NCBI RefSeq assembly: GCF_954871325.1
Contig: NC_088775.1
Location: forward strand, 1,721,473 to 1,785,472
DNA length: 64,000 nt
Direction of reading: 5' to 3'
Source of the DNA: Gordionus sp. m RMFG-2023
Taxonomy: Eukaryota; Nematomorpha; Gordioida; Chordodea; Parachordodidae
In this document: positions 24,620 through 57,200 of the stretch, piece by piece
Layout of the letters: every line of letters begins with the position of its first letter
Position numbering within the stretch: the first letter of the stretch is position 1
The notes under the pieces: generated by a model
What the model was told of the DNA's origin: nothing
The model's database searches: none
Seen by the model: only the letters and a program-made list of their open reading frames with translations
Made by a program: the position numbers and the translations under genes

Positions 24620-27600
24620 AAACATTTCATAAAGCAATATCTTTGTTTATGTATTATAAATCTATTAAGGACCCCTATGCAAAATTTTCAAAATTAAAGG
24701 CTTTTGAAAATCAAAGAAATAAATAATGCGATACGCGTTGCAAAATAAATAATATTTTTATTTATCAGACACCTGCAGGTCCTGGCCCTAGGTTAGGCCA
24801 GAAAAAAGTCCGGACCTGGCCAATGGTACCTCTACAGGTCACTGTACCTGAATAATGGTAAATCTTTTTAAGGTATTTTCACACTTCTTTTCATTTTGGC
24901 TATTTTGTTCTTAAACCCCCATTCTAGGCCACTTAAAGATGTTCTCTGATATTTTCGAAATAAATATAGGTATTATATATTTTTTTTTAAATCAGTGGAT
25001 TACTAAAAGACTTATAAAAAAAGAGAGAGGGGGAGGGGTGGCTAGTGATATAATTGTTAAATTATATTGATATCCACTTACCTCTAGATCACCTATCCCA
25101 TATTTATGATAACATCCAAAGTTTGGGATTAATTTTATGCTACCGTGTTACCAAGTTATGGTTGAAAGGGGAATTGGAATAAAGAATTGAACCCGTGATT
25201 ATAAAATAAAAAACGACTTTTAACATACTTTACCTCCATCTTTAATATATATATATATATATAAATTTACCCCCCCCCCCCCCATCTCCCCTCTTTTAAA
25301 AACCTATAATTATTGTTTTAGTTTTATATATTTTTATTCTTTTAAAATTTTAAATATTTTTATATAGCGGATGGAGAGGAAATTCGAATACCATTGGTTA
25401 ATATGAATTTAAATATATGCATGACAATTTTTATATTTTATTTTTTTTTCATAAAGTTATAATTTTTTTTAAGGTTGTGACCAAAATATCAAAAATATAA
25501 GTTAATATAAAATTTCACAACTTTAACGAATTACATAATTACATAGAGAAATGAGCTATAAAATAAAATAGTGGCTTAAATTCCTTTATTTTTCGAAATT
25601 TACAGAAAATAAATAAGAAAAAATTATAATAAATTTTAGCTTAAAGTATATTAAAGTTGGGAATTTTTTTTACGAAACGAAAGTAGTTGATAAGTAATTT
25701 ATTAATTTCAAGTTACAATAAGAAATCAAGCAATTTATATACAAATCAAAATGGGAAAGAAATATTTAAATTGCTAGTTAAATTTTTTTTTAGAAAAGCT
25801 TAAATTTAATTATATAAATTAGAATTTGCGCTCAAATACATCGGCATATTTTTGGATCTTTATTTTAAGAGAAAAACAAATTTTTGTCACGTAACGGAAA
25901 TAATTTAACTTAAATTTGCCTTGACATTTGCAAGTTACCGTAACACAAAAATCTTTTCTTTTTTTTTTGGGTTGATGCGGAAAGATTCGGATGATGTTCC
26001 ACTTTATTCCCCCGAATAATTTTGGAAGATCAATATTACTTGTGTGAATGATCGTTTTCGAGAGGAATATGTTATTCTTGTTCAAAAGTCACTTAAAGTT
26101 GGAATTATAATTTGCGCCTTTTGGTACAGTACGTTAGTATTCTAACCTTGGGGAAATGATTTGTATTTGATATTTCCCCGTGGTTTTTATTTCTCCATAC
26201 TCCCTAAAATTCAAATACCATCATATTCGTATAAATTTATAATATATTTAATAATACATTCTGGCGATGCTCGTTTTTACTTTATAAGGTATCTTGACAC
26301 ACCTAGAAAAAAATATTATGAAATAAAAATAAATCTAAAATAATATATGTGTAAAATATTACTTGCAAAGCGCAAAAGAAAATCGTAAGAAATTTAGTTT
26401 TTTAAAAAAAAATATTGTTTTTGAATTCCGGAAAAAACCCCCTGGAATAAAAATCGCAGGAAAATAAACCCCTGGAAGAAAACCACTGAAAAAAACTACC
26501 GGTAAAAAAACCCCCAAATATTTTTTCGAATTTACTTAAGATCTAATAATATCGGAATATTTTTATTTTGAATTTAATAAGGTATAGACAAATTTTTTTT
26601 TCGTAAGTATTTTTGAGTTTTTTTTGACCTGTTAAGGATTATGGCATTCGCTTACAAAATTATTTATCAATATTAATTATTGCTAGGTTATAGTAAAAAA
26701 AAACTAAGTAAAAATTGAGGAGAAAAAAAAAATTGAGAAATCAGAAAGCAAAAATGGGAAGAAAATAATAAATTGAAGAAAAGAATTTAAGATAATAACG
26801 ATTTTTCTTTTTTTTTTAATTTTTTTTCCATGGGGTTTTTTTTCGGGGTTTTTTTCTTCCTAATACCATTTTTTTCTTAGACGAAATAATTTCCTAGCTA
26901 ACACCATCATTTACTATTAAATGCGTTTTTTTTTTTAATATTTTATTTTCTAGAAAAGTAGTGCATAAGTTTTATGTAGGCCCTTTTTATGACGGCATAA
27001 AAACTTTTTCTAGTTAAATTGGACATTTAAATCTGATAACATTACGCAACTACGACAGTGTTGTTTCACCAACCTTCATAGAATAAAAATTGTACAAAGT
27101 ATATATTATCCTATCTGACTCCATCAAACTCCGAGATTGGGAGAACAATGTCCAATTTCTATATTTTTTTGTTTATACTCATTCTACCCCCTAAATGAAA
27201 TCATAATAAGTGCTTATGGCTGTAGTTTAATTTCGTTTATCTAAAGTGAGAACCCCATGCCTCATATAGCTATAGAGAAAGAAAGATGCTCTAATAACAA
27301 ATAATGTCCCTCAGAATTTAGATCACCACCATCCAGGCTTTCTCCCAGGAGAATCTCAGCATTTATAAAAAAAACTGTTAATCTTTTATTTGTATATACA
27401 TATTATGAAGTACAAACGTTGGCTGCTAATGTCATAATATGGCTAAAATGTCGGCTAATTCGGAATAATCTACAGACTAGTTCCAGAAAAAATCAATTAA
27501 CCTATAAGGCGTTTTTTTTAAATATTTATATTGGGTAACTTGCAAATGAACTACTATAATTTTAATAAAATCCTCGAGACCAACATGTTTTAGGCTTAAA

Positions 27601-28840
27601 ACTAGGCTTAGCAGATTTTCTTAACCTGATAAAAATTGGCTTAAACAGCTAGAAAATAGAGTAAATACCCAATTATTGTGAATAATCGATTTGTTCATCG
27701 TCGGAGACATGTCACTGTACCTTCTGGTTACCCTTTATGGACAAAATATTCTAGGGGAGATATAAATGTCGTGTCATCGACAAGATATCTATTATAAGAA
27801 GAACCATCTTATGTAAAAATGTACGATTTCATATGTTTATTTTAGTTTAAAATTATGTATCTCTTTAAATTTTGCCTTTTTTTTAAAAAATAAATATGTT
27901 TCGAGCGATATTAATTATATAAAAGTTATAGAATACTTTAGATTTCGATTGCTTGAATATCTTCCACCTTTAAGATAAATAGACATAAACATAGGCTTAG
28001 TAAAGTTGGGGATAAGGTAGTTTTAAAATATATTTAGACAATCTTTCTATGGGATTATCGATTAGCTCTCGCCTTTTAAGCCTAACATTTATAACTTAAA
28101 AATTTCATATTTATGAATAATGACAAAGAATCAGTGTTATATTTTTTCTATATTTTCTCTTTTCATATTTTTAATAAAATGTCATGTTTTATTTATTTAT
28201 ATATATTATATATATTTAATTTACCAACTTAAAACATCTTTTGCATATTGCTCGACCATTTACCTTTTTTTTTAAAAAAAATTCCACTAGAGATGGAGAA
28301 AGGGGGGGGGGATTAACCAATCAATCCTTGATTATGCCTATCACTCATAAATAGTTTTCTATTAAATGATGCCTAATCTCCCAAAGAAATCTTGCCAAAA
28401 TAGTTGTAAGAAGGAAAATCGAGATTGGTGTATTTAAAATAAATAAAGAGCCCATCGCTATATTCTGTAGTCGAATATCCTGTTTAGTAATAATTCCAGA
28501 ACTTAGTCCCATTGCTTATTCTTATTTTTTCGTAAAGAGATAATGTTTTATAATTCTAATGTCTTGCATTGGTTTTTTTTCCTTAAAAAGTAAAGACTGA
28601 TAAGTGACAAATAAGAATAGATTTTTATATATAGGGGATTAAAGTAAATAATTATTAACTGTCATGAATTTATTTAATTACTAATTATAATTACACCTAC
28701 TTCTCTATCAAAGTTTATTTAAATACGGTTACATACTATAATAAAATCGTATAATAAAAGTAATCTAATTACGTTTGGTAATAGATTACTGTCTAGATCT
28801 TCTGTAATAAGGATATATTTCCTTTTTTTTTTAAACTTAA
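24620..28840. other. Long AT-rich intron or intergenic stretch
   Basis: I looked for the exon carrying the usual HxxAxLLT segment of the ADAMTS catalytic domain and did not find it. There are homopolymer runs (C at 25270, G at 28300) and short AT-rich frames without family resemblance. The minus-strand frame at 25819-26085 and the + frame at 26161-26343 have no recognisable content. Confidence 0.4.
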
Positions 28841-28842
28841 AG

Positions 28843-48927
<20,085 letters not shown>

Positions 48928-49209
48928 TTGATCCATTCATTATTAACTCTTCTATATCTTTTTTTTTTGACAATTGTTAAATTCAAATACATCTATTATT
49001 TATTATTATAAACAAATATAAATATTTAAATATAGTTTATTTAATACATCTGTTTCATGGGGAATCTTTTTTCCCCAGTAGCTAGCCTAGTTATTTTTAT
49101 TAATCCTTCATTATATATTTTATTTTATATTTTAATATATAATTATTATGGGTTTTTATGTTAATAAAAAAAAAATTTTTGTTTTATATTTAATAAAATA
49201 TATAATATA

Positions 49210-50437
49210 CAGTGTTGTGATGATTTAATGAAACATATAGACGATTAATTTCAAACCCATTCATATATTATAATATTTGCAAAAATAATTGAAATAACAA
49301 AAGGAATAATTATTCATTCCAAAAATTTTACATGCCTTTCGTTCATCTACAATTTTCACATCCCCTGAGGTGTTACAAAGTCCACTTAAAAAATACCCTC
49401 GAATCCGTATTAAGTATCCATCATCATCCTGGATGCAAGCCGCTCTTCCACCAAAGCTAGGTGGTATAGGTATACAATCCCCCATATCCCTAAGAATTTC
49501 AGCTTTTTTATCCTCAGTGGCTAAATTTGGACACACACTGGGAGTATCGACCCACATCGTACGGCAGCACTGGACCTCTGGAGCAAAAATGCCCGAAATC
49601 GCTCATATCCAGATTCACTAAAACAAAGAGACTGGAACTTTCCTTTGATACAGCATTGCGTTGATTACTTACACTTCGAAGCTGTTCAAGGAAAATCTCC
49701 ATCTCTCTTTCCACCTAAACTCTAACCCAATTATACATAATGACAATAATATGACCCCTCTGCCAGATCCAATAATTCCAACTTCACCCATATGCCATCT
49801 AGGATATGAATGGTTAGAAACTGTACCTAGTTCTAATCTAAACCATCCGGCCTCAGCCCCGACAAACACCAGACCAGATGGTATGACGCTAGCCCCTTGA
49901 TACCAAGGTCTACCTCTCGCCTGGGATTATACTTGCTTGGATCGTTTTGCCAGATCTTTTTCTTCCAACTCTATCACGAAAGCCGAAAAACAAACTAGCA
50001 ACCTTAATAATGTTTTGTTTGTTCCGGTAGTCTCAGATACCTGTGGATCATTTGGACCCCAAGCCCTAAAATTATCCAAAACAATAGGGCAAAGGTTACG
50101 CTTAATCACAGGTGATCCAAAAGAAAAGGTTTCTACCTTCGACAGAGAATATCAACTGAAATCTGCCGTTCTAACTGCATATCCATGAATGGGTCTATAA
50201 GCCCCGTTGATCATACCTCATTAAATGTTTAATTATTATTTTATTTAATATAGTTTTTTATATAAATTTTATTTTACAAATAGTTTACATGTTATTTCAA
50301 ATAAAAAATTAAAAATAATAAAAGAAATTTCAATAATGCTTTGTCTATATTTTAATTATTTTTGCAAATATTATAATTTTATATGAATGAGTTTGAATTT
50401 AATCGTCAAAATGTTTCATTAAATCATCACAACACTG
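49210..50437. mobile_element. Tc1/mariner-like non-autonomous element, 1.23 kb
   Basis: Terminal inverted repeats of about 90 bp: CAGTGTTGTGATGATTTAAT at 49210 and its complement ending at 50437, continuing (with some mismatches) through CATTCATAT and AATATTTGCAAAAATAATT. Flanked by TA on both sides (49208-49209, 50438-50439). TA duplications and CAGTG ends are typical of Tc1/mariner. No transposase; instead the interior holds a LINE 3' end (49345-50187). It starts 283 bp after the gene B stop. Confidence 0.85.
49345..50187 (+). mobile_element. RLE-type LINE 3' relic inside the TIR element
   Basis: AALPPKLGGIGIQSPISLRI (about 49436-49497) is the thumb motif. TRPDGMTLAP (about 49871-49899) and LAWDYTCLDRFARSF (about 49915-49955) are the endonuclease core, and LFVPVVSDTCGSFGPQALKL (about 50018-50077) with GQRLRLITGDP is the C-terminal block. 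One stop replaces the tryptophan after TLAP. The reverse transcriptase core and the zinc knuckle are missing. Confidence 0.85.
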
Positions 50438-50439
50438 TA

Positions 50440-51470
50440 TTTTAAATAAACTACTTTCTTATCTTATAATAATTTTAGTAGCATAGTCAAAGTGTACAAT
50501 ATTTTCGTAAAAATAATTATCGCTTATGTAAAAATTTGTAATAACTCAAATCAACCTGATGGAATTATGGGTAATAATCATATATTATATTGATGGTTTT
50601 GTTAAAAAAATACATTTTAGGGTAAATAAATTTTGATATGGCCATGGTTTGATTTATTTATTTACTCTTATATTAATATGACTGTCGAAAATACTACAAA
50701 TATAAAATAAGCACACTTGACCATAAACCACCAGGGATATTTAACCGTTGTTATAAGATAAGTAGAATTTGTCAACAGCTTGGTTAAAATAAACGAGGGA
50801 TTTGTTGGCTTTCAAAAAATAGATTCCAGTACTGGGCAGAACCTTGGTAGAAATATTTTTATCATTATCTAAATAGGGATTAGAGATAAAAAATAATTGT
50901 AGTTGACAAGGTTACGATAATGGATCAAATATGGAAGACTGTTATGAATGGGTTAAAGATCCAATATTACAAATAGATCAGGAACCGTTTTTATGTCTTG
51001 TGTTACAGCTTAAATTCTGTACTTAGTGACATGACACGATCATCAATAGTCGCAAAATCATTTTTGGGCATTTCCAAACAAATATTATTCTTTTTTCTGT
51101 TTCGACTAAGACATAAAAAATTGAAGGATCTATTAAATAATTTTACGTTTAGCCCGTATAAAAGTCCAAAATATAAATTATAAACGTCCAATATATTCAT
51201 AAAAATGTCTAATTAGTATCATAAACGATAATATAAACATTAATATAAATATATGTAAACAAATAACCAATAACTATCCCATTACATTGCAAAATCTTCA
51301 AAATCAGTCCAAGTCATCCAATATATGATCTTTGTTCTTTTTCTGCTGGCATCTCGTGATCTCCCCTTTCTCTCCTTTTTTCCCCAAGGAAAATTTATCA
51401 TTCATGTCACAAAAATGACTGACATTTAGTATATTATATTAAATTTATTTCTTCTTTTTTCTAACTGCTA
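50440..51470. other. Intergenic stretch between genes B and C
   Basis: AT-rich. Overlapping frames at about 50998-51200 on both strands have no recognisable content. No RNA gene or element ends found. Confidence 0.4.
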
Positions 51471-51476
51471 CAACAG

Positions 51477-52380
51477 CCCGCTGCATGGGACTGTAAGGTG
51501 GAGAGTGTAAAGGCCATTAGAAATCAGGTTGGTGATATTTATGATGCACTAATAGACGTATCCGAAATAACCCCTGATCCTAAATATTGCACTGACCATT
51601 GGCTAAAGTATCAAAACAATTTCTATTTTTTGGTTAATTCTTGTCGTTTAATTCGATATGTGAACCCAGGTGAATTTAATAAGTAAGGTAATGCAAAATA
51701 TTAAATTTGGAAGAGCCATTATACTGATAGAAAGAAGCAAGATATTTTTGATCGCTTTATAGAAAATGGCTTTCAGAACTCCCCTGACTCAGCGAAAGAG
51801 CTTGCACAGGAATAGGAGAGTTTAGAAGAGCAGTGCTTTTCTTCAATATTATTAATTCGTTGAAGGAAAGTCAAAAAGCAATTTTCTTAGGACATGACAC
51901 GCATATACATGAATCCTCAAAATGAATATGAGATTAAATTTTTCAATGCATTTAATAGATCACAAGCAAAAAATTGGTCAAAATCGTTTTTCAGGAGTTC
52001 CTTAATGATCATTTTGGATCTTATTTAATATATAAGAATTGATAAATTGGCCCTATAGAGAGCTAAAGGAAAAAATGTTGATCAAATATTTTATTTACAG
52101 ATTTGGACACTATAAAAAGTTTATCGACAAGATATATTAATTAAAAATTAATATTTTTATAAGCGAGTATCCCAAAAAACTCCTTAGGAAATTTTACGCT
52201 ATATTAGAGGTTAAATGAAGCCTTATCAAATATATTCATTGTATTAAGGATTACTTTGCCTTATAACCATTCTAATTACCGTGGCATCCCCACAACGCAG
52301 CTTCTAGCTTAAGAATATACTTACACAATATCATTTTATGCATATTAAAATGGGAAAAAAATAAATTGCAATATTTTTAG
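51477..52380 (+). mobile_element. hAT transposon relic, ZMYM1/DUF4371 type
   Basis: AAWDCKVESVKAIRNQVGDI then YDALIDVSEITPDPK (51480-51590), NSCRLIRYVNP in place of the usual xSLxxWYDILF, and FIENGFQNSPDSAKELAQE (about 51754-51810) follow the order of ZMYM1-like transposases (TRWExRxxSVKAxR...IxDAL). Further on, IFIVLRITLPYNHSNYRG (about 52235-52285) and RIYLHNIILC (about 52310-52345) match the C-terminal RISLTIPVxxAxxERSFS...YLRSTM block. Stops and frame changes are frequent; inactive. A GT-like site near 51670 is not a host splice donor. Confidence 0.78.
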
Positions 52381-52399
52381 TTTATGACCATATTCATTT

Positions 52400-54190
52400 T
52401 TTTATAATGTGCTTTTCTCATTTATGAGCAAAATTTAATAGAGTATGTATATGCTTTTAGCTCTCATTGTCAGAAATTATCAAAAGAACTTAGGAGATGA
52501 ATTGTGTGTTTTAAAGGGCCGTCAAATAATATGTCCTATAACGCCAAATGTTTAGGCATGACGCTGTCCGAACATATATGAAATGAAGGTATTAAATGAA
52601 ACTAAAAATGTAAATTGCTGGATAAATATAAATACAACAACACACTATTTCAAAATTTTATATGACACATCCAAATATCTCGTTAATAAATTTAAAAAAA
52701 TTACTATTTAGAATCCTAAAAGATTTAAAGAATTTGCTTACCTTAAGAATTGGCTAATAACACTAAAGTTGCACCATCCTAAAATAATTAAATATTTCAT
52801 TATTTTTTATCACCAAGATATGGAAAGAAAAAAATCAGATACTTTATATTTTATAGTATTACAATTGGCATAATAATATTAATTTCATTTTATGTTTACT
52901 ATATTTGTATATATTGTAGTAATGTAGAAATTACATATAAAATTGCATTATGATACATGTATAGATAATATTAATAGAATGGAAATATATAATACGAATA
53001 TATAGTATTATATTATTTATATATTATAAATAAGTATATTCGTTAATATAGTAATGTTTAACTGCCTTACATTATTGCTATTTAGAAAGATCTATTATAT
53101 TTTTATATCTGGATTATATTAATGTTTGTTCTATATTTGGAATAAAATTGGACTACAATAATAGCGACGGAGTAAACATTTATTAAATATATGAATTCTC
53201 TTTAAAGATACTAGATAGTTAGTACTATAATGTAGCTATCTATTTATAGGAACATTTAACTGTAACTAGTAAGATTTTTTTAAAAAGGATTGCCTGTATA
53301 TTGTTACATTTTGGAGGATGTAACTGGCTACATTTAAAATTTCTGTATTTAACTGTTCATTTGTTTCATTAATTGAATAATAACTAATATAGGCATATAA
53401 CCATATTTTTTTTTATCTAAGGATAAATTAATAAAGTCATTAAATTTAAAAATATAATTTGTTAATAAGGAATCTATAAAGAGGATGAAGGAAATAGCAA
53501 AGAGAAACAAGAAAGGAGAAGGAATGAAAGTCTAGAGAGGCACGGAATTAATCGATAGAAGAGATAAAACTTAGATAGTTATAGCGGATAATAGTGGTAG
53601 CAAGTCTTTATGGTAATAAAAAGTTTTTTTTAGGCCTGATCGGTCTTTTAGCGTATCCGTCAACTTAATTCTTTAAAAAAAGCATTGAGCTTTGCTGTCC
53701 AAGTCGTAAGAATGGAGCAGGGAGATGGGGAATAAGTAAGAAAAATCTACGGAGCTGTATATTAGATTTATCTGTTAAATCTTTTTTTTCAAATAAAGAT
53801 TTAAAATCTTGTTTGGGATGGATTCCCTTAAATCAAAAATCAAACTTTTGTGAGAATAATTTAAAGTTTTTAAGACCTAGAAATATCCTATAAAATTTAT
53901 GTAGGAAAGCCCCACCTAATAGTGTCTCACTTCTTAGAATCTTGGCAATGCCTATGATATAATTTTTATATTATATCCAGTAAGTATATACATTTGATAT
54001 ATTTTTGAATTGTTTCTTATTATTTTTATATAACTACACTTTTACAAATTTGATTTCTCTACATTTTATTATTATATAAAATTGATATCATATAAACGAT
54101 TTGAATATTATATCTGTTTAATAATAAATATTAAATCGGTTGAATTTAATAATTGACAAAAGAGATTTAAGGAGATTAATAATGACTGAA
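52400..54190. other. Intergenic, 3' flank of gene C
   Basis: AT-rich with no frame of interest. Around 53895-53950 (GTAGGAAAGCCCCACCTAAT, CTTGGCAATGCC) the minus strand matches DNA 0.55-0.6 kb downstream of gene A (3345-3420), showing that the duplication extends past the genes. Confidence 0.5.
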
Positions 54191-54193
54191 TCA

Positions 54194-54262
54194 TCATTTT
54201 GGAATGGCATACCTCAATTTGTAATTTACATGAATTGGAACCTTCACCAAATTCTTTACAAT
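54194..54262 (-). CDS. Gene C terminal exon and stop
   Basis: Acceptor AAAATAACAG, 22 codons plus TGA. Reads VKNLVKVPIHVNYKLRYAIP. Matches the A and B terminal exons. Confidence 0.82.
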   Translation of the reverse strand: MVKNLVKVPIHVNYKLRYAIPK

Positions 54263-57200
54263 CTGTTATTTTAATTTTTTTTTTTCAAAATATTAACATA
54301 ATATAATGTATTTGTATAACTATATACTTTATGTACGTTAATATTTATTATAATTATAAGCAAATATATCGGGTATAGAGGACTATGCACCGGGGTATAT
54401 TAGACTGGGGCCGGATTAGAAACGAAATAATTCGCGTTAATTAGACGCGACGCACTTAAAGATTTAGTGGAACGAGTCAGGACATCATGCATTTTTATAT
54501 ATATTTCCGACATAAATAAATTGTATATGTTTAATTAGCAAAAACTAATTTAAATATATGTCGTATGGGGATTCGGAATCTCTTGATTTTAAATTCTTTA
54601 ACGAGAGCGATTTAAAAAAAATTTTAAAATCCGGCTTAACCGAAAATGTATTCTAGCATGGGTAGAATGCTCAAACTGTAAATTTCAAACAAATTTGCCA
54701 TGAAATTTAGCCCTACTTCTTCAAATATCTATGAATAAAATTGGCTGAAATTTGTGGGGTAAATTCTACACAGGCTGGAATACAATTGTCTGTATCAGAT
54801 TTTTAAAATCCAAAAAATGGCCCCTTAGTAAATGATCTAAAATTGAGAAATTCCGAATCCCCCATACGACATATATTACTATAAATATAATGTTTCAAAA
54901 AATAATAATACTAACTAAATATTGTTTTTAAATGAAAATCTAATTTAGTTTGAATAGGAAATTGACATGAATATACAAGATAAATTTGCCTTAGATTAGT
55001 TGAATACGGAGTTTCTCTAAGGGTTTAATACTATGCCGGCAATTTTTGAGAACTATTAACACCATTTTTTTTTTAAAATTATCTCGATATAATTATCTTA
55101 CATGATTTTAAGTTGGTTATATAGATGCGATTTAATTAAAACCTTATATTTTGAGAGACTATTTAGGACTCGAAGGTATATTGGATCTAATGTATGGATT
55201 ATACAATATTTTAGATTTACTTAAAACAATTAAAAATATAATAATTTCCCCTCTTTTCATTGGTAATGAAATTTATAACCTGCGATAGAAAGAGGGGTAA
55301 TTTGATTTCTTAATTCTAAGATCACTGGCTTTTGAGGATATTCCATATTCAATCATTATAATTATAAAAAATATTAATTTCTATCACGAGAGCAGAAAAC
55401 TTAAAAAATTAATAAAACAGCCATTCTAAACAGCTTACTATTTATTCCCGTGGAGTTTTATAGATATCAAAGCCTAAACATTTTCGTAAACAAATAGGCA
55501 AAAAAAGCCAAAGGGGGGTTTTAATTAAGTTAAAGAATACTTATTGAATTAACTTTAATAGTTTTTGATTTTTGTTAAATATATTTTTTCTAGATATATA
55601 TAAAAACTTATATTCATTGGTGTATTTTATTACATAAAGGTATATACTTGTATTGTAATGGGGCTAGCTAACATCTTAGAAGTTATGATTTCGTAATCTT
55701 TTTGTTTCTCGTAGGTTATATCACTAAGTTTCTTTATAGAATTCTCTTTATATTTCTTTCCATTTCGGATTAACACTAAACGGAAATTCGAAAATATTAT
55801 CATTTAAATTATTTTTTTTAAATATTGTATAAATAGAAAATATTCCTTTATTTTCTATTAATTATTTCATTTTTAAAAAATTTCGATGTTATAACTAAAA
55901 AATAAATAAATATTGAGATAAATGTGAAATGCCATATTAGATATATTTTTTTAAACGTGTTTCTAAATATATATCTTCCCGAAATTTTTAGAAGTATAAT
56001 TTAGGTGAAGGTAACATTTTTATATATTTATACATAATCATAACATAATCTAAATATGTGACCATTGGCCTAAATGAGTTAAGATTAAAGTTTTGGAACA
56101 TACGTTAAACAATTCTTTGGTTAGAGTTCAGAAGTAAATTTTGAAAAGCAAATCAAGTTCGGGTTCAAACAAAGTTCTGAGGTAGTGAGTGTTGTTTAAC
56201 GGCTCATAGATTCAAAATTTGGCCAATATGTGTTCATTTCTGCTATCTGTGGGCAAAATCTCCCAATATTTAACCATTGGTTAAAATTTTGTTAAAAATA
56301 GAACCGGTTGGCTTTCGGTGAGTTTTAAAATATGAATTCTGTTTCCGTTCCTAGAAATTTTAAGAGAGTAGCTCTAGGTTTTGGTTCTGACTTCTTCCGG
56401 TTTTCAAGGGCTCTATTTCCAGCTGCTAACTCTTGCGAAAAACGAAATATTTTTACCAATACTATTTCCAGATCCATTGAATCTTTCATGATATCCTAAA
56501 GTTAGTCTGAAAAGTAGGAATGTCGTGCCTTTATTCAAATACGATATATTCGTCCTAGCTGTTATAAGTAAAAAAAATCATTCTAAATATATTATACTAT
56601 AATTTAATTAGTAAATTTATTATACTTTAAAAAATAACTGTTTATGGCCTGATTTATAGTAAACGCGATTTATGTTAGCGGTGCGGTATTTAACGCTATC
56701 GAAATCACAGCTGATTCTTCCCCGCGATAATAATTTTTGAAATATTTGTCGCAACATATGTTTTTAGGAATATATCATAAGCGTTTTCATCTTTTCGCTT
56801 CCGTATTTATAAATTTACCTATTTATTGGGTTAATTTCGTACAGCGCGTTAAGTTAAACACCGCAGCGTTTGAACAAATTGCGTCTTAAAAATGTGACAC
56901 AAGTTGAGTATTTTACAATCGGTAAGAAATCGTGACTCTACCTTTTTATATAAACTGAAATGGATGGTCATACATTTCAAAATTGTCAGATGCCAGAAGA
57001 CACATTTATGTCATTTTACTTATATATATATGTTTGTGTGTGTTTGTGTGTGTGTGTGTGTGTACTTTATTTTAAAATAATATGATATTATATTAAAAAA
57101 AATTTAAACTTAATAATATAAGTAAGACATAAAAAAAAAGATTAATAATTTTTTTTTAAAAAAGAAGCTTCCAAGCCTTATGTAGTTCTATTTCTTTATG

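Noticed and set aside
25819-26343. Two frames (minus 25819-26085, plus 26161-26343) as missing catalytic exons of gene B
   Set aside because: Neither contains the expected HxxAxLLT or cysteine pattern, and the first is on the wrong strand.
51477-51686. Host exon of an unknown gene with acceptor CTACAACAG and donor CCCAGGTGAAT
   Set aside because: SVKAIRNQVGDIYDAL and the downstream blocks match ZMYM1/DUF4371 hAT transposases, so the splice-like sites are coincidental.
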